Part shown: positions 23,926 through 34,465 of the stretch, piece after piece
Position numbering within the stretch: position 1 is the first letter of the stretch
How the letters are laid out: every line of letters begins with the position of its first letter
Assembly (NCBI RefSeq): GCF_003597395.2
Contig: NC_133773.1
Coordinates: 74,382,207-74,446,206, forward strand
From: Chelonoidis abingdonii
Lineage: Eukaryota; Chordata; Testudines; Testudinidae
Direction: 5' to 3'
DNA length: 64,000 nt
Notes under the pieces: model-generated
Seen by the model: the letters and a program-made list of their open reading frames with translations, nothing else
Databases searched by the model: none
Told to the model about the DNA's origin: nothing
Position numbers and translations under genes: made by a program

Positions 23926-25185
23926 AAATGCCCACTCCAACAGACTTATGATTATGATTATTACTACAGATAGAATGCTGGCTAACCTCTTAATTACTAT
24001 AGTGAATCCATATCCTCATTAGCTGTATTTATACAGTGCTATGGTGCTTGGTAGTCAAATAAAATGTCTGTTCCCTGAGGGGCTCAAAGGAATTATCCAA
24101 AATTTACATAAATATAGCTGAGAGCTGAATTTGGCCCATAGAAGCTACATTAGATTTAATTCAGCAAGGGATTACAAACTAAGGAGACGGTACGGGCTGA
24201 TGAGAGATACAGTAGTGGCAGATTCATGTTGTATATGCAGTTTGTTAGCACTTGTTCAGCCTCCTTGAATTAAAATGTGTGACTGTGTGTACTGTATTGG
24301 AATTTGAAGGGTAAGATGAGAGAATCAGTGGTGGAAGCCTGGCCAAAAAGTGATTTGAAAATTATATCTCCTACTTCTTGGTTAAACATTCACATGCAGT
24401 CTGAACTCGCTGGGAATTCTTGATTTAAAATATAGCTTATAGGCTTTTCTCGGTGGCCAAAATGAGTGATGTTCTGCCTTGCCTAATACAATCCATGCTT
24501 CTATTCTTGATCCCATTCTGTTGTTCTGCATGCTGGTGGAGGCTGAGGCCCTCAGTGTGAAAAGAGTAAAGGATTGTATGTCATCTTTGTGGCCCCTGGA
24601 ATTTGAGGTCAGCTAGGAACCAATCTGGTTCCTGGCAAATTTTAGAATAGTGTAAAGGGGCTAGAATGGGGCCAAGAATCTGACCTAAGAACACTAATCA
24701 ATCTGATTACAAATCCCTTCTCCTCTCAGACACTCATCTTACACTCTTCTGACTCTTGTTATGACATTATTTCACTAGTTCTGGCACCATCATAGAATTT
24801 TTCATGGCCAGAAAGACTTAAATTTCTAATATAAACAATAAAATCAGCAAAACCATAACTTTTAAATAAAAAATGAAATAAAACAACCACTGTCAGGCCA
24901 CCTTTAACATTAAAGGAAGCAAAACAAAGGCTCAAGCTATTTTTTTTCCCTCTTCTCACTCCCCACTCAGGTCACCTTTAAGGCTTAAATGCTCATTTGC
25001 CGTGTATGTGTCAGGTTTGTGGCAGGCACAGAAGGGGTTCAGACATTCCACGGATAACTTGTTGAGCTTGTAATTCTGTGGTTACTCCTCCAGGCTGTAC
25101 AAACTACTTGAGAGAGTGGGACTGATAAGATACAAAAAAGTGTATTACAGTATTTGCCTGATTCTAAGGGAATATTATATTTCTT
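23926..25185. other. Unassigned sequence
   Basis: No gene recognised. 24030-24100 has a faint resemblance to the end of a MIR-like SINE (ATACAGTGCTATGGTGCTTG), too weak to call. Confidence 0.4.
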
Positions 25186-25470
25186 TCTTTAAGGTTGTGT
25201 GAAGGCACTTGATGATAGCAATAATCTGTGGTATAGTCACAGCATCATAAATATTAAAATCCCTGATTTCCTCTGTAAAGTCAACAAATATGTATTTTTT
25301 CCGGCCCATGAACAGAGCTGTGAGTACACACAGCAGGAGCTTTATCTGATTGCCTTCCTTAGCACAAATCTGGGGCGAGGAGCCATTAGGATCTGGCATT
25401 AAATGGTGGTAATTAAAATGCTGTTTGATATTAATATTTAGATAGAATTTTGAAATGGTTCTGTAAGCAG
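25186..25470. other. Repeat-free block open on both strands; possible conserved element
   Basis: Minus 25399-25175 (74 aa) and plus 25199-25402 (67 aa) are both open through the same bases, and the composition is balanced rather than skewed. It contains homeodomain-type TAATTAAAAT (25409). This pattern fits a conserved non-coding element or a retrocopy exon; no protein family was recognised and no good splice pair frames it. Speculative. Confidence 0.2.
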
Positions 25471-25679
25471 AGTCAGGATGAGCTCTACCCTGACATCTGG
25501 TGGTGAAATTATGTGGAGTATGGAAAGAATCTCAGGGAGTGTGGAAAGGAATTCCAGGTATTTGCATTGGCACACCCACTCCACCTAGCATAAGCCCACA
25601 GCAGCCTGGGATGGCTATTTTGACAGCTCTGGGATCCCCAATTTCTTTGTTATTGGGGCAGGAGGAAAAAAAAAAGTGC

Positions 25680-26755
25680 TGTCACCCTAATTATGTGAAT
25701 GAGGAACTATGAGACTGCTTTATGACAGAAACGACTCAACCTAAATTAAGTAATACTTGCTAGACAAGAGGCATGGGTTCCAAAACCCAGTGAATTGAGA
25801 GAGATTGGGGACTGGTGTGTGTACCTGATGGTATGGGCCCCTTTTGAGGGCCTGGAACACCAATTGCACATCCTCCTCTCTCCACTGTTAAAGAGTAGAG
25901 CTAATTTTGATTCCATTAGGAGTCCATCTAGAGACTGCTGAGCTGAATTCATGTTGGGCCAATGGTGCACCAGCACCAGGGCTCCCCTGCTAAGAGCTGA
26001 AATAACTGAAAGAGCTGAGCTGAGATCACTGAGTGCTGTGTTAACTAGTGGGGGAGCCTGAAGACCTATCGCTAAGCGGCTGGCAGAGCAGAGCAGTTTG
26101 CAGCATGTTGGAGCAGCCCATGGAACAGTGAGCGGAGTGGAGCGGTTTGCAGGGACGGCTGGAGTGGCTCACGGGTCGGCTGGAGGAGCGGCACAGCTGG
26201 TGTAGTGGAGCTGGTTGTGGTGAAGGCTGCAGCAGAACTCCACAGAGAGGCGGAGCAGTTGGCCCTGGCCCACGTAAGATGCCCCTTAACACCCTGTGTG
26301 AGCTTCCCCTCCCCCCATTTCTACCCAGGCTGGAGGGGGGTAAAACTCTGCAGGTAAACTTTTGAACTCTGGGGTGGCACTGACCAGAGACTTTCAGGTT
26401 GTTGGACTTTGGGGTGATTGGACTTAAGACCCTAAGGGGGAAAGGACATTGCCAAACGTACTTGGAGGTGGGTTTTTGCTTATGGTTTGTGTTATAATCC
26501 TGTTTGTGGTGTTTCTCCAATGTGATGCCGCATTGTTTCCCTCCTTTATTAAAAGGATTTTGCTACACTCAGACTCCGTGCTTGCGAGAGGGGAAGTATT
26601 GCCTCCTAGAGGCGCCCGGGGGGGGTGGTATGTAAGTGTCCCAGGTCACTGGGTGGGGGCTCGAGCTGGTTATGCTTTGTGTTGTTGAAATGGAACCCCT
26701 GGATACTGAACCCGGCCCTTGTTGCTGCCAACTCAGAGGGGCAGAAGGGTCACAG
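25680..26755 (+). mobile_element. Turtle-type LTR, plus orientation
   Basis: The 3' half has a run of features recalled from a turtle retroelement: GGTTTGTGTTATAATCCTG (26482), CCTCCTTTATTAAAAGGATT (26541) with a polyadenylation-like ATTAAA, CAGACTCCGTGCTTGCGAG (26570), CCTAGAGGCGCCCGGGG (26605) and a GGCAGAAGGGTCACA end. The 5' limit is uncertain (about 25680-25750), and no flanking duplication was found. A GC-rich 159-aa minus frame across it is a by-product of composition. Confidence 0.6.
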
Positions 26756-26956
26756 CTCTCTTAAGGGCAGAATATCCTGCCATTGTTTTCTCTGCATCTG
26801 ATATTTTCACTCAGTCAACCGGCTATGAAGATTTCTTGCTTAAATGTAATGCAATCAGATAGAACTTGAAAGAGCAATAGCCAGATTCAAACCTCACCCC
26901 AGTTTTACACATCTGTGTAACTCCTTTGACAACTGCGACATTATTTCCATTATGCA

Positions 26957-27334
26957 CAGAGGTAAAAGTAAGCCGGTACAGTCTAGTATGTGCCAGACTG
27001 GACAGGTTTCTGTGGTAGTGATTTAAAGGGCCCAGGGCTCCAGCTGCTGTGGGGAGTCCCGGGCCCTTTAAAGCACCCCCGGAGCTACAGCAGCCGGGCT
27101 CCTGTGGTGATTTAAAGGGGCCAGAGCTCCACGGTGGCCAGAGCCCCGAGCCCTTTAATTCACCCCTGAGCTCCCAGCCACCTCTGCAGCTGGTAGCTCC
27201 AGGGTGATTTAAAGGCCACAGCCAGAGCCCCAGGGCCTTTAAATCTTGACAGGCCATGCCTCTTCCAGCTGAGGCCATGCCCCCACTCAGGACTCTGGCA
27301 TACCACTAAGTCCTTTAAGTTACTTTCACCCCTG
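26957..27334 (+). mobile_element. GC-rich hAT-type element with repeated hairpin unit
   Basis: A 378-bp element with ends CAGAGGTAAAAGTAA and TTACTTTCACCCCTG, flanked by ATTATGCA at 26949-26956 and 27335-27342, an exact 8-bp duplication. Inside are about three diverged copies of a GATTTAAAGGGCCC...GGGCTCC unit and its complement (27023-27075, 27108-27165, 27204-27243), giving nested stems. The 151-aa minus frame across it (27278-26823) is compositional. Confidence 0.85.
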
Positions 27335-27342
27335 ATTATGCA

Positions 27343-27724
27343 CCAGGGTAAAATGTACCAGAATCATGCCCATTCAGAGAGGACTGATGAAATAAGTAAT
27401 GGTGAATTTCCTAGTTCCTTGGAAGGTCCTATACTGTTTGCTTTGAACCATACTTTATATTGAACTAATAGTTATAGTCGTTTGGTCAGCAAAAAGCAAT
27501 ATGGTGAGGTTACCATTAATCAGGTTTTTGGTTTTTTTGTTTTTTGCTGCAATTCATAAACCTTGGACATATGATGAAGCTTGTGCCTCAGAGGTAGTAA
27601 ATTCAGCTTGCTAAAAACACATGTCCATATACTGTACCTTTCCCACATAACTAGTGACAGATATGGGTGAAGGGAAGAAAGGGACACATCAAGCCTTTTC
27701 AACTATAAGAAAGTAGCAGCAAGT
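27343..27724. other. Unassigned sequence
   Basis: No supported feature; a short T-rich run lies at 27522-27545. Confidence 0.45.
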
Positions 27725-28975
27725 GAAGGAATACTGCTGTCGCTGAAGGGAGTAAAACAAGGTCCTTCCACCGAGCCAGCTCAGCAGTGCACTTCCTACA
27801 TCAAGGAAGTTTGAAGCCCTGATCTTTCCCTATATCCTCACAGCTGTATAGCAACCATTTCAAAATATTCAGGTTGCTCCCGGTCCCAAGAGATAAGTCA
27901 CTTACCTCAGGCTAAGTTGTACCTTACATCTCACACCACAGCAAAGGTTTCTAGACAGTCCTATAGTGAAACACCTAAGAATTTATTAGCCAAGACGAGA
28001 AGTAAGTTATTACAAGATCAAAGCAAGCAAACATACATAAACAAATGAGTTAGTCTATGGTTTCTAAAGGTGATAAAGTTGTAGTAATCTGTCAGCTCTG
28101 AAGGTCTTTTAAGGCTAAACCAGGTTGACCCTGGAGATCTCTGCTTCTGTTTCATAGTTCCAGCCCTATGAGAGTCCAAACGGCAAGAAAAGATTTAAAA
28201 TGTTCTTATCAGCTGCTATTTCAGCTGCTATTTTCTCCTTCAATCTGATGGGATGAGGCCTTTTTCCACACAGTGCACATCTACCCTTAAACTGCTGCAT
28301 CGGCACAGCTGCACCGATGCAGCTGTGCCACTGTAGCACTTTAGAGAAGATGGTTTATGCTGATGGGGGAGGGTTCTCCCATTGGTTTTGTTAATTCACC
28401 TCCCCAAGAGGCAGTAGCTAAATTGACAGGAGAAGCTCCCCCGCCAACATAGTGTGCCCTGTATGGAGGGTTAAGTCAGTATAACTGTCAGTCAGGGGTG
28501 TGGATTTTTCACACCCCCAAGCAAGGTAGTTATATTGATTATAGGTCTATAGTGTGGACCAGACCTTAGCCTCTTCGTGAGTGTAAGGGGCAATTAACAA
28601 AGTCTTTGTATGGTGATGTCCCAAAATGACTCATTTAGTTTTGATGGGCCTTCTTGGTGGGCAGGAGACAATCCCTTCTGATTGGATTCAATTTCAAAGC
28701 AAACATTTTTTCCTTTTATAAAACATAAATTTAAATATTACCTTTATAGCATATGATGGTGATATTATGAGATTAACGCATGCAGTAATTTAGAAGCATT
28801 TCATAAAGACTAAACACATTGTTATTAGCTCAATACCCATCTTAACCATAGTAATACACTGTTACTTTATTATTTTACTAATAAAGCTTTAAAACTTAAA
28901 CACTTGGTGTGCTCTGTCATCTCCTCCCCTAAAAGTCCTGTGGCCTCAGCTAATCCCCTAATGCTCCAGGCAAAT
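27725..28975 (-). repeat. Long turtle-type retroelement repeat (interrupted)
   Basis: Recognisable blocks in order: CTTACCTCAGGCTAAG, AGGTTTCTAGACAGTCCT, ACAAGATCAAAGCAAGCAAA, CTGGAGATCTCTGCTTCTG, then, after the MITE at 28270-28568, GGGGCAATTAACAAAGTC, GATGGGCCTTCTTGG, ACAAAACATAAATT-like and TAATAAAGCTTTAAAACTTA. The same order is recalled from a turtle repeat in many copies. Class is unknown (LTR or gypsy-like interior). Orientation is a guess. Confidence 0.5.
28270..28568. mobile_element. Harbinger-type MITE nested in the repeat
   Basis: Starts near CACATCTACCCTTAAACTGC and ends near TATAGTGTGGACCAGACCTT. Inside are ATCGGCACAGCTGCACCGAT (a perfect-looking hairpin) and a second stem GGGGTGTGGATTTTTCACAC. 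This matches my recall of turtle MITEs whose ends read AAGGTCTRGTCTACACT, related to the Harbinger end at 47176. Target duplication not resolved. Confidence 0.6.
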
Positions 28976-29189
28976 TAGTAACATAAATCTGTCACAAGGT
29001 GAAACAGACTCTTTTCAGCAATGAATTTGTCAGACTCAGCTGAGGTCTAAAGCCTTGGCAAGAGCTGGCACCTGGTCTGCCAGTGTCACACCTGGTTCAC
29101 TGCATGTGTGTACCATGGGCACCTTCCTGTACCTCATTTTCCCCATCAACATGCTACCATGGAATTGTTAATAATGCCTATTATGCACA

Positions 29190-29410
29190 TGGCACTTTTA
29201 ATCAGTAAATCTCAAAGTGCGTCACAATCTTTTTAATGTATTTATCCTCCCAACACCCCTGTGATGTAGGGAAGAACTACAGTCTCTGTTTTACAGATAG
29301 GGAACTGAGGCATAAAGAGACTAAGTGACTTGCTCAAGATCTCACAAGAAGTCCATGGGAGAGCAGGGAATTGAACCTAGGTCTCCATTGTCTTGGGCCT
29401 TAACCATTGA
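29190..29410 (+). mobile_element. MIR-type SINE
   Basis: ACAGATAGGGAACTGAGGCA, TAAGTGACTTGCTCAAGAT and GGGAATTGAACCTAGGTCTC follow the MIR consensus order closely. The best-preserved MIR in the window. Confidence 0.9.
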
Positions 29411-31734
29411 ATCCTCCTTTTAAGAGAATGAGAGGTACTTTGTGGCAGTGTGGTGGTCCTTGCATCATGAGACTCCGTCATAATCCCTGTAGATTTTGGA
29501 AGACTCACAGCTTTCAGGGGCTGAATCTCTTGCCATTTTTAAGGGCAAATTTGTCCCTCACCTCTACCTTAAAAGAAGAATTGGAAAGAAACTCTCAGTG
29601 GAAATATGTGGAGTTTTTCAGTTTTTCATGTAGGGAAACATTCTGGCCTTTGAGTGTGAAGTGCCAGATTTGAACGAGGAGAGAATATAAAATCACTGCA
29701 AAAGGAAACTTCTGAAAAGTCAATTGTATTCCCTTCCCAGTAAGAGCTGTTGCTGATTTCTCTTTTGAATGTGGGTTTTTTTTTAATAAGGTATCTCGTG
29801 ATTTTAATCCAACGGTGTTTTGAATGAGAAATTCTGCTTATTGGAGCACTGGAGGACACTGTGGTGTTAAATTACTCTGAAGGATCTTTGCATATGAACC
29901 TCTGCCCATGAATTAAACGAGCCAAAAGAACCAAAAACAGGTGTGCAGTAGAGACATGAAGAGCATTTTCTTTTTCATTTAGCACAGGTCAAAGTAAATA
30001 AGTCTCCTTTTTTGTTCTGAAGATAAAACACACTGCAAACCAGCTCTCTTAATATTCCTTTGCATTTGAGATTCTCTTGGTAAAAGATGCAAAAAGGAGA
30101 ACAATCATGAGGCTTACCCCATCACCTTCAAAAACAAGGGCTTGTTATGAGATCCTGGGAAGGTGGGAAAACATGGTTGTACAACAATCTTAACTAGCGG
30201 GGGCAGAGCTGACAGTACGCTGAGCCTATTGTTTAATCTTCCAACAACCTTAACTTGTAAACTAAAGATAAAAGCAAACTGCTTGAAAAATAACCCATAT
30301 ATCACAGCACTCAAAATGCTCCCCCAGTCCCCCATTCCTTTAATGAGCATATCTTTGGAGACTTTCTCAGGGTTGGACTGCTTGGAATTCACTTAGTCTG
30401 CCTTGCCTTGAATTTTTGCTTTGATTTTGAGAAATGCTTGCATTGTCGTATCTGTTACGGTAAAGTGAGCTATGTTAAACTGACGTTAAATTTGTAACTT
30501 GTACCAACACAAAAAATTCAAAGTGCTGCCAATCCATCCTTGGCTCATGTTCTTATACAGAGATATTGTGGCGCACATGGCAGATGATACTGCCCAAAAC
30601 TTCTGCAGTACCTGTCATAGGCACTATGGTGTTTTGAGCAACAATTTACAGGGTCACATTCGTAACATACAAGTTTCTTCAGAATTTATAACAAGAATCT
30701 ATTACTTGAGATTTTGGTTAACATCTGCACTGCCTTGAGCTATGGTGCCATCAATCTCATGCAGATTCCTGGGTCGGACTAAGACCATATTTACAAGGGA
30801 GACCTACAAAAAACACAGCCAATACAAGAAGTGGTATTGGGATTCAGTGGATGACTTTCCCTATGCATCACTATTAAGTAATGCACCAGTATGGTGCTGC
30901 AGGCATTGTGTTCTTGGTGACATTTTTGGGGTAATATTGAAAACCAGGAGTCTTATACTTGGAGCCATTAAATATCCCATTAAACTTTTTTTTCCTAAAA
31001 ATAGGTATATTAACTCCATTGCCAAATTTCAGTTCAGATACATACCTGTGTATGTACCACAATTTATATCAACTGGATGTATCACATTCGATTTTTCCAG
31101 TGCTTTCTGTTGTATAGTAACTCATTTCTTTCATCCTATAAGCAGCTGCGTTTCAGAAGATTAACAAATTCCAATGAAACCTGTGAAGGAGGTAAAAGTT
31201 TTGAAATCCCTAGATTAAAGATGCTATCAAAGACCTTTAACTGCTCTCAGACATATACCAGATATTAGCAAATACAAAATGTCATGATAAAGTATAGAAA
31301 AAAATCATATCCAAATAATTATGTGCAGGTCATATTAAATTAACAGTTCCTTAATTGTCACTGATGCTAAAGGTGATATTTTTATTACAAGAAGACATTT
31401 CAAATACTATCACATATAGACATATATCACCTAACATGCCAAGTTCAACCTTCAGCAATGTCACCATGGAAGCTCTGCTATATCTCAATCTAAATGTCAG
31501 CACAACTCTCTGTGTAGGTCATGTTAACAGCTCAATGAAATGGTTGTCTCTTCTTCCAGAGAAGAAAATTGTTTTCGTAGTACAAAACATTCTGATGAGG
31601 GATATGGAACTTCTATAAAAATCTATTTTAAAATAGGACAGCTTTATTTTTTCCTTGTTACTCATTTTGATTTTTCTTTTCCACTTTTCAAGTAATATGT
31701 AGAAATTAAATTCAGCAAAATAGAACTGGTATTT
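29411..31734. other. Unassigned sequence
   Basis: Unique-looking. The longest open frame (30742-31164 plus, 140 aa) has no recognised motif, no acceptor/donor context and ordinary composition, so it is not called. No repeat recognised. Confidence 0.45.
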
Positions 31735-31935
31735 GATATATTAATGATCTGGAAGAGGTTTGAACAGCTAGACAGCAAACTTTCCAGATGGAACAATTTT
31801 ATTTCGGTTACTCAAATCGAGGGTACTATAAAGCTCTTTAAAAGAAGCTAAGAAAGCTAGGTAATTGGGCAGCATGATTTCTAATAAAATTACACGTAAA
31901 CAAGCACTGGTAATATGCATTGGAAGGAACAATGT
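31735..31935 (+). pseudogene. Old CR1/L2-like reverse transcriptase fragment
   Basis: Reads as degenerate YINDLEEV followed, across stops and frameshifts, by a stretch ending in CIGRNNVNY. These match the region just downstream of the RT catalytic box in CR1-group LINEs (INDL...SKFADDTK...CKVLHIGRNN). Much older than the adjoining CR1. Confidence 0.55.
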
Positions 31936-32049
31936 GAACTACTCATAAGAAGGCCATACTGGGCCAGACCAAAGATCCATCTAGCCCAGTATTCTGTCTT
32001 CTGACAGTGGCCAATGCCAGGTGCTTCAGAGGGAATGAACAGAACAGGT

Positions 32050-32999
32050 AATAGATCCGGTTTTGTTCAACATCTTTATTAATGACCTGGATGATGGGGT
32101 GGATTGCACCCTCAGCAAGTTCACAGATGACACTAAGCTGGGGGGAGAAGTAGATACACTGGAGGGTAGGGATAGGTTCCAGAGTGACCTAAACAAATTG
32201 GAGGATTGGGCCAAAAGCAATCTGAGGAGGTTCAACAAGGACGAGTGCAGAGTCTTGCACTTAAGACAGAAGAATTCCATGCACCGCTACAGGCTGAGGA
32301 CCGACTGGCTAAGCAGTAGTTCTGCAGAAAAGGACCTGGAGATTACAGTGGATGAGAAGCTGGATGAGAGTCAGCAGTGTGCCCCCATTGCCCAGAAGGC
32401 TAACGGCATATTGGGCTGCATTAATAGGAGTATTGCCAGCAGATCGAGGGAAGTGATTATTCCCATCTATTCAGCACTGCGAGGCCACATCTGTAGTATT
32501 GCGTCCAGTTTTGGGTCCCCCACTACAGAAAGGATGTGGACAAATTGGAGAGAGTCCAGCAGAGGGCAACGAAAATGATCAGCGGGTTGGGGCACATGAC
32601 TTACATGGAGAGGCTGAGGGAACTGGGATTGTTTAGTCTGCAGAAGAAAAGACTGAAGGGGGATTTGATAGCAGCCTTCAACTACCTGAAGGGTGGTTCC
32701 AAAGAGGATGAAGCTAGGCTGTTCTCAGTGGTTGCAGATGACAGAACAAGGAGCAACGGTCAAATTGTACTGAGGGAGGTCTAGGTTGGATATTAGGAAA
32801 CACTATTTCACTAGGAGGGTGGTGAAGCACTGTAATGGGTTCCCTAGAGAGGTGGTAGAATCTCCATCCTCGGAGGTTTTTGAGGCCTGTCTTGACAAAA
32901 CCCTTCCTGGGATGATTTAGTTGGTCATGGTCCTTCTTTGAGGAGGGGGTTGGACTAGATGACCTCCTGAGGTCTCTTCCAACCCTGATATTCTATTAT
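32050..32999 (+). mobile_element. CR1 LINE, 5'-truncated, nested
   Basis: Contains the C-terminal third of CR1 ORF2 and its 3' untranslated region ending GGACTAGATGACCTCCTGAG...TTCTATTATTCTA. The frame from 32063 starts [13 protein letters not shown], includes the RT box as [10 protein letters not shown] (residues 19-28; canonical FADD has become FTDD) and [20 protein letters not shown] frameshift near 32540-32575 moves to the second frame (32536-32784), which reads [12 protein letters not shown] and [19 protein letters not shown]. Broken, so not active. Younger than the antisense LINE it interrupts. Confidence 0.95.
32063..32784 (+). pseudogene. CR1 ORF2 reverse transcriptase C-terminus (broken)
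   Basis: Two overlapping frames (171 and 82 aa) that together cover the end of the CR1 polymerase. One frameshift separates them and a stop follows at 32784. In CR1, ORF2 carries endonuclease and RT; the endonuclease and the RT palm up to the INDL motif are absent through 5' truncation. Confidence 0.9.
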
Positions 33000-33460
33000 T
33001 CTAATCATCTAGTGATCCATCCCCTGTTGCCCATTCCCAGCTTCTGGGAGGCTAGGGACACCATTCCTGCCCATCTTAGCTAATAGCCATTGATGGACCT
33101 AGCCTCCATGAATTAAGCTAGTTCTTCTTGAACCCTGTTATAGTCTTGGCCTTCACAACATGCTCTGGCAAAGAGTTCCAGAGTTTGACTGTGCATTGTG
33201 TGAAGAAATACTTCATTTTGTTTGTTGTAAACCTGCTGCCTAATAATTTAATTTGGTGACTCCTAGTTCTTGTGTTATGAGAGTAAATGACACTTCCTTA
33301 TTTACTTTCTGCACACCAGCCATGATTTTATAGACCTCAGTTATGCTCATACACATAGGTTCTAAATTAACAGTAACTCAAAAAGGAAAAACTTTGCTCA
33401 GTGAATAGCAGCCATCAAAAAAGCAAACCGATGATAGTCTGGATTGAGAAAAGGATAGAG

Positions 33461-33966
33461 AAGCAGTTCTCAAACTTTGTTGCACCGCCAGCGGTGGCTC
33501 CAGGCACCAGCAGTGGCTCCAGGCACCAGCGCTCCCAAGCACGTGCCTGGGGTGGCAAGCCACAGGGGGGCGTCCTGCCAGTCCCTGCGGATTCGGTGGC
33601 TATTCGGCGGCGGGGTATGCCGAAGCCGCGGGACCAGCAGACCACCTTCAGGCAAGCTGCCGAAGCTGCAGGACCGGTGGACCTCCCGCAGTCAAGCCAC
33701 TGAAGGCAGCCTGCCTGCCGTGCTTGGGGTGGCAAAAAAGCTAGAGCCACCCCTGTGCACTGCAACCCCTTCTGACATCAAAAATTACTGCATGACCCTT
33801 AGGGCGGGGAGGAGAGGTAGAGCCTGAGCCCCGCTGCCTGTGCTAAAGCACTCAGGCTTCAGTTTCAGCCCCAAGTCCCAGCAAGGCTAATGCTGGCCCA
33901 GGCAACTCCATCAAAATGGGATCATGACCCACTTTGGGATCTGGACCCACAGTTTGAGAACCGTTG
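33461..33966 (+). mobile_element. hAT-type MITE, CAG-GTTCTCAAACT family
   Basis: Ends AAGCAGTTCTCAAACTTTG and CACAGTTTGAGAACCGTTG are inverted repeats. Flanked by GGATAGAG at 33453-33460 and 33967-33974, an exact 8-bp duplication. A GC-rich element is inserted inside (33489-33755). The same family terminates the window at 63626-63992. Confidence 0.9.
33489..33755 (+). mobile_element. GC-rich hAT-type MITE nested in another hAT MITE
   Basis: A 267-bp element with ends CAGCGGTGGCTCC and AGAGCCACCCCTG. Flanked by TGCACCGC (33481-33488) and TGCACTGC (33756-33763), an 8-bp duplication with one mismatch. High GC with several GCCGAAGC/GCGGC motifs; open frames on both strands here (up to 116 aa) are compositional. 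Related to the short copy at 15274-15380. Confidence 0.85.
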
Positions 33967-34079
33967 GGATAGAGTAATGCTCCAGTATTATATGGTCTTT
34001 AACTAAACCAATGGCAGTCCTTATCTTGGCTATCATTTTTGGTCACACCATCTGAAAAAAAGACATAGTAGAAAGGCCC

Positions 34080-34150
34080 AGAGAGAGACAACCAAACTGA
34101 ACCTAGGCATGGAAAGACTTCCATTTGAGGAGAAATTTTAAAAGATTTCC
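34080..34150 (+). repeat. Possible CR1 fragment
   Basis: AGAGAGACAACCAAACTGA then GGCATGGAAAGACTTCCATTTGAGG translates to a GMERLPFEE-like phrase resembling the LINE region after RATKMI. Short and weak. Confidence 0.35.
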
Positions 34151-34179
34151 ACAGTAACTAATAGCGGCTTCTTTACATG

Positions 34180-34330
34180 GGGAAGTTACTCTAGAATAAA
34201 GGTATGAATTTAAAGTACAATAGCTATTCTGGAATAGTTGTGTGAGAACACTCTTATTCCAGAATAAATGTTTCCACATGGGAAGCTGTTTCAGAATAGC
34301 TATTCTAGTCAATTTTCCTGTGTAGGTAAG
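34180..34330. repeat. Palindromic MITE-like repeat
   Basis: AATAGCTATTCTGGAATAG, TCTTATTCCAGAATAAA and CAGAATAGCTATTCTAG alternate in both orientations over ~150 bp, a design recalled from turtle MITEs built from TTATTCCRGAATAA. Ends unresolved. Confidence 0.5.
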
Positions 34331-34377
34331 CTCTTACATATATAAAAGTTACTACCATATACATTAATTCAAAATGC

Positions 34378-34465
34378 TGTAGATCTTCAGCTGGTGTAAA
34401 CTGATATTGGCTCCATTGGAGTCAACAGAGCTCTGCCCATTTACAATGGCTTATGATCTGCTCCC
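34378..34465. repeat. Palindromic reptile repeat
   Basis: TCAGCTGGTGTAAACTGAT ... GGCTCCATTGGAGTCAA resembles the palindromic CAGCTGGTGTAAATCAGC repeat group of reptile genomes, diverged on its right side. Confidence 0.5.

Larger units (their letters stand above)
31940..33355 (-). mobile_element. L3-like CR1 LINE 3' end, antisense, split by a nested CR1
   Basis: 31940-32049 (GGCCATACTGGGCCAGACC ... AGAACAGGTAAT) and 33000-33355 (ATCTAGTGATCCATCCCCTG ... TAGACCTCAG) are the two halves of one antisense LINE 3' end. Read on the minus strand, the second half encodes the conserved LINE C-terminal phrase TRSHQIKLLGSRFTTNK-like, then the 3' untranslated region. The halves join cleanly once the CR1 at 32050-32999 is removed. 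Confidence 0.85.

Noticed and set aside
26041..27278. Minus-strand open frames of 159 and 151 aa
   Set aside because: They sit in GC-rich LTR and MITE sequence with proline/serine/glycine-rich translations; composition explains them.
30742..31164. Plus-strand open frame of 140 aa
   Set aside because: No recognisable domain, no splice context and ordinary AT-rich composition; length alone is not enough in 64 kb.
33401..33827. Overlapping 100-116 aa frames on both strands
   Set aside because: They fall in the GC-rich nested MITE and read as arginine/proline/glycine-rich; not coding.
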